Below, piece after piece: positions 1 through 6,488 of a DNA stretch of 8,124 nt. The notes under the pieces are model-generated. The model made no database searches and was not told the DNA's origin. It saw nothing but the letters and a program-made list of their open reading frames with translations. Positions within the stretch are counted from its first letter, which is position 1; the number at the start of each line of letters is the position of its first letter. Origin of the DNA: Phycisphaerales bacterium. GTDB taxonomy: Bacteria; Planctomycetota; Phycisphaerae; Phycisphaerales; UBA1924. The stretch is taken from NCBI GenBank assembly GCA_026982035.1, contig JALSHW010000313.1, positions 1 through 8,124 on the forward strand, in the 5' to 3' direction. The translations under genes and the position numbers were made by a program.

Positions 1-63
1 GACGACCCTGATGAAGTCGATGAACTCATTGCCGATGCGTTGAAGTTGGTAAAACAACCATAA
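1..63 (+). CDS. C-terminal end of an unidentified protein (partial gene)
   Basis: The first frame is open from base 1 to a TAA at 61-63 and encodes 20 residues, DDPDEVDELIADALKLVKQP. It is acidic at first and then reads as an amphipathic helix, typical of the end of a soluble protein. The upstream part lies outside the window, so no family can be named. It is convergent with pepP, whose stop codon lies only eight bases beyond, leaving no room for a separate terminator. A short open frame is weak evidence on its own; the tight fit against the neighbouring stop supports it. Confidence 0.5.
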   Translation, partial: DDPDEVDELIADALKLVKQP

Positions 64-71
64 TCTGGGGT

Positions 72-1301
72 TTATTTCTTTGATCGCTGTTTCATCGCCG
101 CTTCGATGTCTTTGACAGTGATGGGGATGGCTGAGGATAGATTTTGTCGGCCTTCTTTGGTGACGAGGATGTCGTCTTCTAATCGGATGCCGATTTTTTC
201 TTTTTGGATGTAGATGCCTGGTTCGATCGTCACGACCATGCCTGGTTTGAGTTTGATGGAGTGGGCTCCAGGGTCGTGGGTTTCGAGGCCAATGTGGTGG
301 CCGATGCTGTGAAGAAAATAGTCGCCATAACCAGCGCCTTTGATCACCTTGCGGGCGGCGGCGTCGACTTGGAGGAGTGTTGCGCCGGGTTTGACGGCTT
401 TGATAGAAGCGCGTTGGGCTTTGAGGACGAGTTCGTAGAGTTCTTTTTGGCGTTTGGTAAACTTGCCACTCACTGGGATGGTGCGGGTGATGTCGGCGGC
501 GTAGCCATTAATCTCGGCACCGCTGTCGAGGACCATGAGGTCCCCGGCTTGGGCAGTTTGGTCGTTGTCTTTGTAGTGGAGGATGGTGCCTCGTATTCCT
601 GAACCGACGATGGGGTCGAAGGCGACAACTTTGGCGCCCTGGTCGGTGAAGCCGGAGATGAGGGCGTTGTGGAGGGTACGCTCGTTGACTCCTGGCTTGG
701 CCAATCGAAGAACTCGGTCGATGCCCTGGGCGGTGGCTTTGATCGCGCTGCGCATGTGTTTGAGTTCGGCGGGGCTTTTAACCAAGCGGAGGGTCGTGAG
801 GAGTTCGGACTGGTCGTGGATGGTTGAGCCGGGGATTCTTGAACTGAGTTTTTGGAAGAGATCAAGATCAGAGGAGACGGGTTGGGTGTAGGTGTTGAGA
901 GGATGAAGGCAGGTCATGGATTTGGTGCGTTTGACGGCTTCGCCGAGGAGGCGGGGAAGGGTGTTCGTGCGAAAGATGGAATCGAAACCGAGTTTTTGGC
1001 GGAGTTCTTCGGTGACAAGATCGCGATAGCCGTCCCAGACATCCATTTCGGGATTGACGGGTTTGAGCAGGAGGATGCAGCGGCGTTTTGGGTCTGGGTT
1101 TGATGGATCAAAGAAAACCATTGCGCCGGGTTCGTTTCCGATGCCTGTCAAGTATTTAAAATCGAAGTTTGGAAACCACTCGCCTCGGAGTGGTGGTGCG
1201 CCGTCGCCGGCCATGATGAGTCCTACGGAACCCTTAAGGGCGGAGAGAACTTTTTTACGGCGGGCTTGGTATTCGGAGAGTTTGATGGTGGTGTCGATCA
1301 T
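72..1301 (-). CDS. pepP: Xaa-Pro aminopeptidase (aminopeptidase P, M24B family)
   Basis: This 409-residue cytoplasmic metallopeptidase is predicted to remove N-terminal residues that precede proline. Residues 8-150 form the aminopeptidase P N-terminal domain, and residues 178-395 form the pita-bread catalytic domain. All five metal ligands of the E. coli enzyme have counterparts: D259 (LDSGAE), D270 (ADITRT), H335 (SIGHHIGLETHD), E360 (TIEPGIY) and E375 (IRLEDD). H242 (ILHYKDN), H331, H342 and R373 match further active-site residues, so it should be active. It is the last gene of the tilS cluster. Its ATG overlaps the stop of the upstream receiver-like gene in an ATGA, which suggests translational coupling. 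Only a weak SD (GGAAA, seven bases before the ATG) is present. The length is slightly under the E. coli protein (about 440 residues), which is normal for the family. A prolidase is a less likely alternative because the N-terminal domain and motifs fit aminopeptidase P better. Confidence 0.92.
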   Translation of the reverse strand: MIDTTIKLSEYQARRKKVLSALKGSVGLIMAGDGAPPLRGEWFPNFDFKYLTGIGNEPGAMVFFDPSNPDPKRRCILLLKPVNPEMDVWDGYRDLVTEELRQKLGFDSIFRTNTLPRLLGEAVKRTKSMTCLHPLNTYTQPVSSDLDLFQKLSSRIPGSTIHDQSELLTTLRLVKSPAELKHMRSAIKATAQGIDRVLRLAKPGVNERTLHNALISGFTDQGAKVVAFDPIVGSGIRGTILHYKDNDQTAQAGDLMVLDSGAEINGYAADITRTIPVSGKFTKRQKELYELVLKAQRASIKAVKPGATLLQVDAAARKVIKGAGYGDYFLHSIGHHIGLETHDPGAHSIKLKPGMVVTIEPGIYIQKEKIGIRLEDDILVTKEGRQNLSSAIPITVKDIEAAMKQRSKK

Positions 1302-1675
1302 GATGAGATTTCCATATTGAGCGCATTGAGGAGTGCTTGTTGGGCTTTGGGGGTTCTTGAATCGGCTTTGCCGAAGCCGGGCTTGGCTCCGGCTTGGAGG
1401 GCGGCTTGGGCATGCTGTTCGATGTTGGTGACGAGAATAGCGGGCGGAGCGTTTTCTGGGAGATTGGAGATGAGTTCGATGCCTGATTCGGTGGGGAAGT
1501 CGCCATCGAGGATTCGGTTGATGAGGTAGAGGTCGGTTGGGTCGGTCATTTGATCGTTTGAGTTGATGCTGGTGACAGTGGCTTTGGGGATGTAGCCACG
1601 GATGGCGGCGGTGAGGGCGAAGACATCTGGACGGCAGTGCCCTACGAGTGTGATGGTTGGGGAATCGGTTGGCAT
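1298..1675 (-). CDS. Small stand-alone receiver-like protein without phosphoacceptor Asp (pseudo-receiver)
   Basis: This is a 125-residue protein with the alternating strand/helix pattern of a CheY-like receiver. Strand 1 is TITLVGH, strand 3 is DLYLIN (48-53), GIELIS (65-70) follows, strand 4 is PAILVTN with T83 at the usual Thr/Ser switch position, and FGKAD carries K103 at the conserved lysine position. Two signatures are missing. The acidic pair after strand 1 is replaced by H13-C14, and the phosphoacceptor position carries N53. The loop after N53 (RILDGDFPTES) is also about four residues longer than usual. It is therefore probably a phosphorylation-independent protein-interaction or sensor module. 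There is no output domain. The frame stays open upstream to 2143, but that part is antisense-style low-complexity sequence lying in tilS. The ATG at 1673-1675, five bases after the tilS stop, gives the sensible start. Its stop overlaps the pepP start. The fold is inferred; the gene itself is well supported by its spacing. Confidence 0.75.
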   Translation of the reverse strand: MPTDSPTITLVGHCRPDVFALTAAIRGYIPKATVTSINSNDQMTDPTDLYLINRILDGDFPTESGIELISNLPENAPPAILVTNIEQHAQAALQAGAKPGFGKADSRTPKAQQALLNALNMEISS

Positions 1676-1680
1676 GGTTG

Positions 1681-2733
1681 TTATCCGTTGGATGGGGAGA
1701 TGGTGATTTGATTGGCGGTGACCGCCACTACAATAGGGCCTAGTTGGCAGGTGCGTGGGTCTGTTGAGGAATCGGTGATGGCGACGATGGTGTCTTGAAG
1801 GGTTTGATTGGTCAGGCGGTCGTGGCCTTGTGTTTGAAGATGGTCGATACAGAGGTGAAGGAGTTCGTACAAAGCCGCGGGGGGTTGGTTGCGCAGGTCG
1901 TTGCGGGCGAAGGTGATGGTGTTTGGTTCGATGGTGCCTGTTGGCCAGAGGTGGGCTTTGACGAGTTGGCGAAGTGCATGGACGGTTGATCGGCAGGAAT
2001 CGGCGGCGGTGCTGGCTTTGGTGGCAATCTCTGGATCGAACTGACGGAGGACGGGGAGAACCTGGTGGCGGATGGCGTTGCGGGTCAAAGACTGGTCGTC
2101 GTTGGTGTGGTCGTGGGTGAAGGGGATATTGAACTGGGTACAAAGATCAATGGCGGCTTGGTGGGTGATGGTGAGCATGGGACGGATGATGGTGATCCCT
2201 TGGAAGGGTCGGCGGTCGTGGATCCCTGCGAGTCCTCTTGGACCTGCGCCTCTTGAGAGGTTCATGAGCATGGTTTCGAGTTGGTCGCCGGCGTGGTGTC
2301 CGGTGGCGATGTAGCCGAGGCCTTGGTCTTTGGCGATGGTTGCCAGGGCGTTGTAGCGAGCGTTGCGGGCGTTGTGTTCAGTGTTGCCTGGTTGGTCTTT
2401 GATGTGGATGGATTGCTCGATGAACTGGCAGCCGAGGTCGTTTGCCAAATTGGCGACGGCGTCCCTGTCGAGGGCGGTCAACTTTGGGGGGCGGAGGTCG
2501 TGGATAATGTGGGCGAGGGTTGGCTTTGGGGTGACGAGGGCGAGGATGGCGGCCAGGGCCATGGAATCGGGGCCTCCGGAGACGGCGACGAGGGTTTGAC
2601 GGGTGCCATCGGGTGAAGATGTGCCGGTTGTAAGGGTTCGCCAACGGCGCAGGACTGGCGCGGCTGTGGGGTTGGAGCGGGTCAATTTTGTGTTTGATCC
2701 GGTTTGGGTTGGGGGTTGGCGGGCAGAGTCCAT
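1681..2733 (-). CDS. tilS: tRNA(Ile)-lysidine synthase
   Basis: TilS attaches lysine to C34 of the CAU-anticodon tRNA-Ile in an ATP-dependent reaction, converting it to an AUA reader; it is essential in most bacteria. The 350-residue protein has the N-type ATP pyrophosphatase P-loop S52-GGPDS-57, followed by family motifs IIHDLRPP (76-83), an NARNARY segment (121-127), TGHHAGDQLETMLM (144-157), LSRGAGPRGLAG (159-170) and TRNAIRHQVLPVL (217-229). Residues 232-320 resemble the TilS linker domain. The C-terminal TilS domain of the 432-residue E. coli enzyme is missing, which matches the short form known from Aquifex. About 45 residues precede the P-loop, more than usual, so a start slightly downstream cannot be excluded, although no better-placed ATG is visible. 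It is the first gene of the cluster with the receiver-like gene and pepP. It has no SD, and a TATCAT hexamer lies six bases before the ATG. Confidence 0.93.
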   Translation of the reverse strand: MDSARQPPTQTGSNTKLTRSNPTAAPVLRRWRTLTTGTSSPDGTRQTLVAVSGGPDSMALAAILALVTPKPTLAHIIHDLRPPKLTALDRDAVANLANDLGCQFIEQSIHIKDQPGNTEHNARNARYNALATIAKDQGLGYIATGHHAGDQLETMLMNLSRGAGPRGLAGIHDRRPFQGITIIRPMLTITHQAAIDLCTQFNIPFTHDHTNDDQSLTRNAIRHQVLPVLRQFDPEIATKASTAADSCRSTVHALRQLVKAHLWPTGTIEPNTITFARNDLRNQPPAALYELLHLCIDHLQTQGHDRLTNQTLQDTIVAITDSSTDPRTCQLGPIVVAVTANQITISPSNG

Positions 2734-2739
2734 GAATAG

Positions 2740-2745
2740 ATGATA
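2740..2745 (-). promoter_or_regulatory. Possible -10 element for a leaderless tilS transcript
   Basis: On the minus strand TATCAT is followed by six bases and then the tilS ATG. That spacing would put transcription initiation at or next to the start codon. No SD precedes tilS, which fits a leaderless mRNA. No convincing -35 hexamer lies 16-18 bases upstream. This is inference from spacing only. Confidence 0.3.
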
Positions 2746-2759
2746 TTGTGTAGAAACCC

Positions 2760-2766
2760 GGAAGGA
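2760..2766 (+). promoter_or_regulatory. Shine-Dalgarno that fixes the GTG start of the membrane protein gene
   Basis: GGAAGGA lies seven bases before the GTG at 2774-2776. This is ideal spacing and favours the GTG over the in-frame ATG at 2792, which has no such site upstream. It is the strongest plus-strand ribosome-binding site seen in the window. Confidence 0.6.
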
Positions 2767-2773
2767 ATGTGCT

Positions 2774-3682
2774 GTGCAACTTGGACCTCAAATGCCATCG
2801 AGTTCGACGGAATCGACTGAATCGGTTGATTCAACCCTGAGTGAGCCCTCGACGGAGCGGGTTGTGGATACTGGCGATACGACCGCCGGTACCGCTGTCG
2901 ATACGACCGCCGGTACAACTGGTGATACGGCGGGGATCGCGGTGGAAAGTCAAGAGGGTGGGACTGGAGGCGAGAGTTTCTTTGAAACCTGGGCCAAGGG
3001 ACAAGAGATGCCTTTGGGGCCAAGTTTACTGTTTATGGCTGGGGTCCTGCTGGCATTGATCGTGGTGATGCGGTCGTTGATGAAATCCTCCGCCAAACGG
3101 AAGTTGCAAACCCACACGATGGGGAACCCGACCGAACGGATCGAGAAAATGCACAATCGGGCCAAAGGATCGATGGACCCGGCTCGACAGGCGATGGTTG
3201 ATGCTGAGGATTTGACCAGACGCATGGGGGCGGTGCTGGATAACAAAGCCACGAAAATCGAAATATTACTCGAAGAAGCCAATCAGCGGATCGAGCAGTT
3301 GGAGCGGGCCAATCGTGAGGTTCGGCGGACGGTTGAATCTGAACAAGCGGGCCATGCGCATGCGGATCATGCGGAGCGTTCGGGTGGGATGCCCGAGGCC
3401 TTGGATCGGGCCCGGCTGGATCAAGATCGGGCCGAGCGGACTTGGGTAGAGCCAGAAAAGCCAACAAAGCCAGCGGAGTCGGAGTCAAATGAATCAATTT
3501 TTCGGATTGATCGCGGGATGGGTGCCAAGGCACGGGAGGAGTCCCCTCATCGGCTGACATTTCCTGAACAGGTTGATGAACTGGCAACGCAGGGCTTGAA
3601 TGCTCTGGAGATTGCCAACAAACTCAATCGGTTGGTGGGCGAGGTTGAGTTGGTGCTGAATCTTCGGCGGAACTCGGGGTGA
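2774..3682 (+). CDS. Single-pass membrane protein with coiled coil and DUF2802-like C-terminal motif
   Basis: This is a 302-residue protein of unknown function with a clear layout. Residues 1-77 are Ser/Thr/Glu/Gly-rich and low in complexity, including DTTAG repeats. Residues 81-99 (LGPSLLFMAGVLLALIVVM) form one transmembrane helix, followed by a basic stretch (KSSAKRKLQ) that predicts an outside N-terminus and a cytoplasmic C-terminus. Residues 118-190 are rich in charged heptad-like helix (KIEILLEEANQRIEQLERAN). A hydrophilic linker runs to about 260. Residues 264-298 (PEQVDELATQGLNALEIANK, then GEVELVLNLR) resemble the end of DUF2802/SwrB-like proteins, a small helix-turn-helix-like module often found near motility genes. 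No signal-peptidase site is seen. It is divergent from tilS with 40 bases between the starts, and convergent with astA. The GTG start is chosen because of the SD at 2760-2766. The function is not known. Confidence 0.78.
   Translation: MQLGPQMPSSSTESTESVDSTLSEPSTERVVDTGDTTAGTAVDTTAGTTGDTAGIAVESQEGGTGGESFFETWAKGQEMPLGPSLLFMAGVLLALIVVMRSLMKSSAKRKLQTHTMGNPTERIEKMHNRAKGSMDPARQAMVDAEDLTRRMGAVLDNKATKIEILLEEANQRIEQLERANREVRRTVESEQAGHAHADHAERSGGMPEALDRARLDQDRAERTWVEPEKPTKPAESESNESIFRIDRGMGAKAREESPHRLTFPEQVDELATQGLNALEIANKLNRLVGEVELVLNLRRNSG
2876..2934 (+). repeat. 24-bp in-frame tandem repeat encoding DTTAG units
   Basis: The 17-base string GATACGACCGCCGGTAC occurs exactly at 2876-2892 and 2900-2916, a 24-base period. 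A degenerate third copy (GATACGGCGGGG) begins at 2924. The period is eight codons, so the repeat stays in frame and encodes DTTAGTAV, DTTAGTTG and a shortened DTAGIAV inside the Thr-rich N-terminal segment of the membrane protein. Near-identity at the DNA level suggests recent duplication or slippage. Confidence 0.7.
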
Positions 3683-3685
3683 CGA

Positions 3686-3723
3686 TTTGTTTTTTGAGTT
3701 TGTTTTTTGAGTTTGTTTTTGAG
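3686..3723. repeat. T-rich 13-bp tandem repeat in the convergent spacer
   Basis: Three head-to-tail copies of TTTGTTTTTTGAG lie at 3686-3698, 3699-3711 and 3712-3723, the last one T shorter. They fill nearly all of the 43-base gap between the stops of the membrane protein gene and astA. On the plus strand the run gives repeated U-tracts and a TGA in every copy. There is no hairpin, so it is not a standard intrinsic terminator. It could act as a U-rich stop region for the plus-strand gene, or be simple slippage. Confidence 0.65.
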
Positions 3724-3725
3724 TG

Positions 3726-5009
3726 TTATTCTTTGAGTGCGTCGGCGATTTGATCGACGCGGTCTTGGATGATCTGGGCGATTTCGTTAAAGGGAAGGGC
3801 GGCGAGTTTTTGGCCCGCGACATCCGGGCGGCGACGACGGATTTCGTCTCGAAGATGAATCACAGGAATGGGGGTTGGCTTTGGTCGATCGGGCTGGAAC
3901 TTGAGCGGGCTGACCATAACCTGGGCACCATTGGCGATGCGAAGGGCGTTGGCCGCGTCGTGACTAAGAACCACCGGAGCGTTGGAAGTGTCGGTGGTAA
4001 AAGGATGCTCGACGCGCGTGCGGACGGCAACAAACCCATCCGGAGAATCTTCGGTGGAAACCATCGCGTCGATGGCATCGCGGCCTGGATCACCGATCTG
4101 GGCTTGCATTGGGGCACAAGCGAGGGCCTTCATATTGCTGAGGCACATTTCGAGGTGTGGGCCCGCATCAAAAGGATCGATGCGGTGAGTGGTCATGAAG
4201 CCCAGGTCCTTGAGCATTTCGGCGGCTGGAAGAGTAGCACTGCCGACACTGCCCAGCGAAGTCAGGACATCATCGTTGAGCAAGGAAAGGTTGACGAACT
4301 TAGGAAGAAGTTCGTACATGAACTCGCGTTTGTCTTGATGGGTTGAGAGACGGTCGGCGTCTTCGTAAGACATGTTGATAAACTTGCGGATGACTCCACG
4401 CCAGAAGGGGGTGCCATCGTTGTATTCGTCGATGGGGGCCATCATTTCGGCGAGAATGCGGTCGGAAAACCATTGGGTGTGTTGTTTGAGGTAGTGAAAG
4501 CGACCGTAGCTCAGAAGTTTTCCAAGCCCTCGGCCTCTGGCGTTGTGACGCATGACATTGCCGCCGAGTTCGGTTGGACAAGCCATGTCTTGGAAAAGAA
4601 TGGCGTAGACATGTTCCATGCGACCAGAGACGATCATGCGGTCGTCGTCGTTGTCGGGTTGGTCGGGCTCGTGGATTTTTTTGGAGAGAAGTGTGGATTC
4701 GCGGACGAGTTTGAGGAGTTGGTAGGAGAGGTTTGGGTGGTCGTGGGCGATCATGCCCCCTCGGATGGCAGAAGTTCCCAGACACTCACCCTGGTCTGTT
4801 TCGAGGACGAGGATGTAGTTGTCGTGGGTGCGATCGTGATTTTCTGGAGGACCATCTGCGGTTTGAACGGCTTCAAAGGAACGCACAGAAACACTGAGCA
4901 TCTCGGCGATGCGGTCTTTGAATGGGGGAAGATTGATAAAATTGCCCGTGTGGGCCAGGTCCAGGAGGGTGTCGATGTCTTGGGGTTTGGCTTGGCGGAG
5001 TCGGTCCAT
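3726..5009 (-). CDS. astA: Arginine N-succinyltransferase (AstA-like) with C-terminal extension
   Basis: AstA transfers succinyl from succinyl-CoA to the alpha-amino group of arginine, the first step of the AST arginine catabolic pathway in the cytoplasm. The 427-residue protein matches AstA along most of its length. It has an N-terminal GNAT-like half with acetyl-CoA-loop-type RGRGLGKLLSYGRF at 158-171, then AEMMAPIDE (187-195), PFWRGVIRKFINMSYEDADR (201-220), ELLPK (233-237) and FDAGPHLE (280-287). These correspond to family stretches such as [20 protein letters not shown] and FDGGPTLE in E. coli AstA. The E. coli protein has 344 residues. The excess comes from two acidic insertions (about 48-63 and 113-124) and a 58-residue basic and helical tail (370-427). 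It follows the aminotransferase gene with a three-base gap and no clear SD, so it is probably translationally coupled. A related N-acyltransferase acting on another amino acid is possible, but context favours arginine. Confidence 0.85.
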   Translation of the reverse strand: MDRLRQAKPQDIDTLLDLAHTGNFINLPPFKDRIAEMLSVSVRSFEAVQTADGPPENHDRTHDNYILVLETDQGECLGTSAIRGGMIAHDHPNLSYQLLKLVRESTLLSKKIHEPDQPDNDDDRMIVSGRMEHVYAILFQDMACPTELGGNVMRHNARGRGLGKLLSYGRFHYLKQHTQWFSDRILAEMMAPIDEYNDGTPFWRGVIRKFINMSYEDADRLSTHQDKREFMYELLPKFVNLSLLNDDVLTSLGSVGSATLPAAEMLKDLGFMTTHRIDPFDAGPHLEMCLSNMKALACAPMQAQIGDPGRDAIDAMVSTEDSPDGFVAVRTRVEHPFTTDTSNAPVVLSHDAANALRIANGAQVMVSPLKFQPDRPKPTPIPVIHLRDEIRRRRPDVAGQKLAALPFNEIAQIIQDRVDQIADALKE

Positions 5010-5012
5010 GAG

Positions 5013-6458
5013 TTAGGCCCCCGCTACTTTTGACATGGCACGCTCGATAACCTTGAAGACTCTTGGCCAGTCTTCCATTTTCATAACGGGCAACGGCGGA
5101 AGCATGCGAACATGGAATGGACCGTGCCCGCACCAGAAGCAAATGACGCCTTCTTCGTAGGCGGCTTTGCAAGTGGCGATGACTTTATCTTTGTCGCCTC
5201 CGAAGGGGGTGAACCGCATCATACCGCCGAGGCCTCCAGCAAGGTCCCCGGTCAGAGATGGGGTTTCTGGGAACCAGTCCGGGTGTTTGGCGGCGAGCGC
5301 CTGGACTTGTTTGGTGAACTCGGCGTGGTGTTGGGCGAACTTGCCGTTTGGGCCATAGTTGCCATCGGCGGCGAGTTCATCAAGCAAAGCGTTTCCAACG
5401 GTAAAGTCGACGGTGGCTCCGGTAAAAGTGCCCGAGAGGAGCCCGGCTTTGGGGTTGTATTCTTCGGTGTAGAGGGTCGCGCAGGCCTGGGTCATTTTGC
5501 CGACCGTGAGGACATCAATGTATTTGCCCAGGTCGTAGTACTCAAATGCAAACATTTCTTGGGTGCGCCCAAAGGTCTGAATCTCGTCGGCCCAGACGGC
5601 AATACGCTTATCTCTACAGAACTCCATGAGTGCCTTGAGGTAGTCTGGGTTGGAGACATTGAAGCCCCCTTCGCCCTGCACAAGCTCGAAAATAAAGGTC
5701 GAAATCTGACCAGCGTAACGGTTATGGTATTTTTCGAGACGACCGATCATCCAATCGATGTATTTGGTATCACCTCCCATTGCGTCGGCTTTGGCTTGAT
5801 CCCAAAAGGGGAGGTAGTCGACCTGGGTTGAAAGGGGCACGCCTTGACGACCGGCGGCGGAATCTCCAATTTGAGACATGGTGACCGAACGCCCCATGAA
5901 ACAGTGTTCAAAAGCAATAACCCTGGTTGCCGGAGCGTGTTTTTGGTAGCAGACCTTGATGGCCGATTCGTTGGCCATGGCACCGGAGGTGGTGATGAAG
6001 GCGTGGGCCAGATCAGAGGTTCTTGAGGCGTGCTTGACGAGTCTTTCCCCAAAGGTGACGGCGTCGTAAGAAGTTTGGAGGTTGCCATGCTTGGTGGTGT
6101 CGAGAAGGGCCGCGTCGAGTTGGGCTTTGATGATCTTGGGGTTGGAGTGACCCATGAAGTGGACACCGATGCCGGTGAGCATGTCCCACTTGATCGAACC
6201 ATCGGCCATCTCAACCAAGGCACCGTTGCCGACACCTGAGGAAATGGATGGATAAAGGAGCCCGCGGCCTTTGATCTTGGCGGCGTCATCGAGCATCTGC
6301 TGGAAGGAGACTTTGAGGTCCGCCGTTGGTGGCTGGACTTCGGTGATGCGGGCCGAGTATGCAGCGACCTGATCGACGATGGTGTTGAAGGCGTCGTGGA
6401 TGGATGGGTCGCTGAGGAGTTCGGTGCCAACTGTTTGGGTTGAAGTTTGTGGGGTCAT
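5013..6458 (-). CDS. Class III PLP-dependent aminotransferase (probable succinylornithine/ornithine-type transaminase)
   Basis: This is a 481-residue fold-type I aminotransferase. Visible motifs are TSGAMANE (157-164, phosphate/PLP contacts), EHCFMGRS (184-191), ELVQGEGG (258-265), WADEIQTFGRT (289-299, with D291 pairing to the PLP ring nitrogen), VGKMTQA (319-325, with K321 as the Schiff-base lysine), SGTFTGAT (342-349) and HVRMLPPL (449-456, with R451 probably binding the substrate carboxylate). Next to AstA it would fit AstC, moving the delta-amino group of N2-succinylornithine to 2-oxoglutarate. However, it is about 75 residues longer than AstC, mainly at the N-terminus. The K-x-T-Q-x-C motif around the lysine also recalls lysine 6-aminotransferase rather than the usual GGG-P. 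The exact substrate therefore rests on context. The start is well fixed by AAGGAAG six bases before the ATG, in the 30-base gap after the M20 gene. Confidence 0.88.
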   Translation of the reverse strand: MTPQTSTQTVGTELLSDPSIHDAFNTIVDQVAAYSARITEVQPPTADLKVSFQQMLDDAAKIKGRGLLYPSISSGVGNGALVEMADGSIKWDMLTGIGVHFMGHSNPKIIKAQLDAALLDTTKHGNLQTSYDAVTFGERLVKHASRTSDLAHAFITTSGAMANESAIKVCYQKHAPATRVIAFEHCFMGRSVTMSQIGDSAAGRQGVPLSTQVDYLPFWDQAKADAMGGDTKYIDWMIGRLEKYHNRYAGQISTFIFELVQGEGGFNVSNPDYLKALMEFCRDKRIAVWADEIQTFGRTQEMFAFEYYDLGKYIDVLTVGKMTQACATLYTEEYNPKAGLLSGTFTGATVDFTVGNALLDELAADGNYGPNGKFAQHHAEFTKQVQALAAKHPDWFPETPSLTGDLAGGLGGMMRFTPFGGDKDKVIATCKAAYEEGVICFWCGHGPFHVRMLPPLPVMKMEDWPRVFKVIERAMSKVAGA

Positions 6459-6464
6459 CTCGTT

Positions 6465-6471
6465 CTTCCTT
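6465..6471 (-). promoter_or_regulatory. Shine-Dalgarno of the aminotransferase gene
   Basis: On the minus strand AAGGAAG is followed by six bases and then the ATG at 6456-6458. It is the best SD in the minus-strand operon and lies inside the 30-base spacer after the M20 gene. This suggests the aminotransferase is translated independently of its upstream neighbour and perhaps more strongly. Confidence 0.6.
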
Positions 6472-6488
6472 GAGGTACTGATACTTGA

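Noticed and set aside
1362..1382. Hairpin CGGCTT/AAGCCG within the pseudo-receiver gene as a terminator.
   Set aside because: It lies within the reading frame (residues around GKADSR), has no T-run and is explained by GC-rich repeated codons.
1676..2143. Upstream extension of the pseudo-receiver frame into tilS.
   Set aside because: The extra residues are Pro/Arg/His-rich junk typical of an out-of-frame reading of tilS. The ATG at 1673-1675 directly after the tilS stop is the natural start.
2774..2794. The ATG at 2792 as alternative start of the membrane protein gene.
   Set aside because: The GTG at 2774 has an ideal SD seven bases upstream and the ATG has none. The difference is only six residues.
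4473..5033. Val-rich 186-codon plus-strand frame opposite the start of astA.
   Set aside because: It is a shadow of the Asp/His/Asn-rich sense codons of astA; the composition is unnatural and no motif is seen.
5112..5831. A 239-codon plus-strand open frame opposite the aminotransferase gene.
   Set aside because: The sense strand encodes conserved aminotransferase motifs across this stretch, and the antisense product shows no family features.
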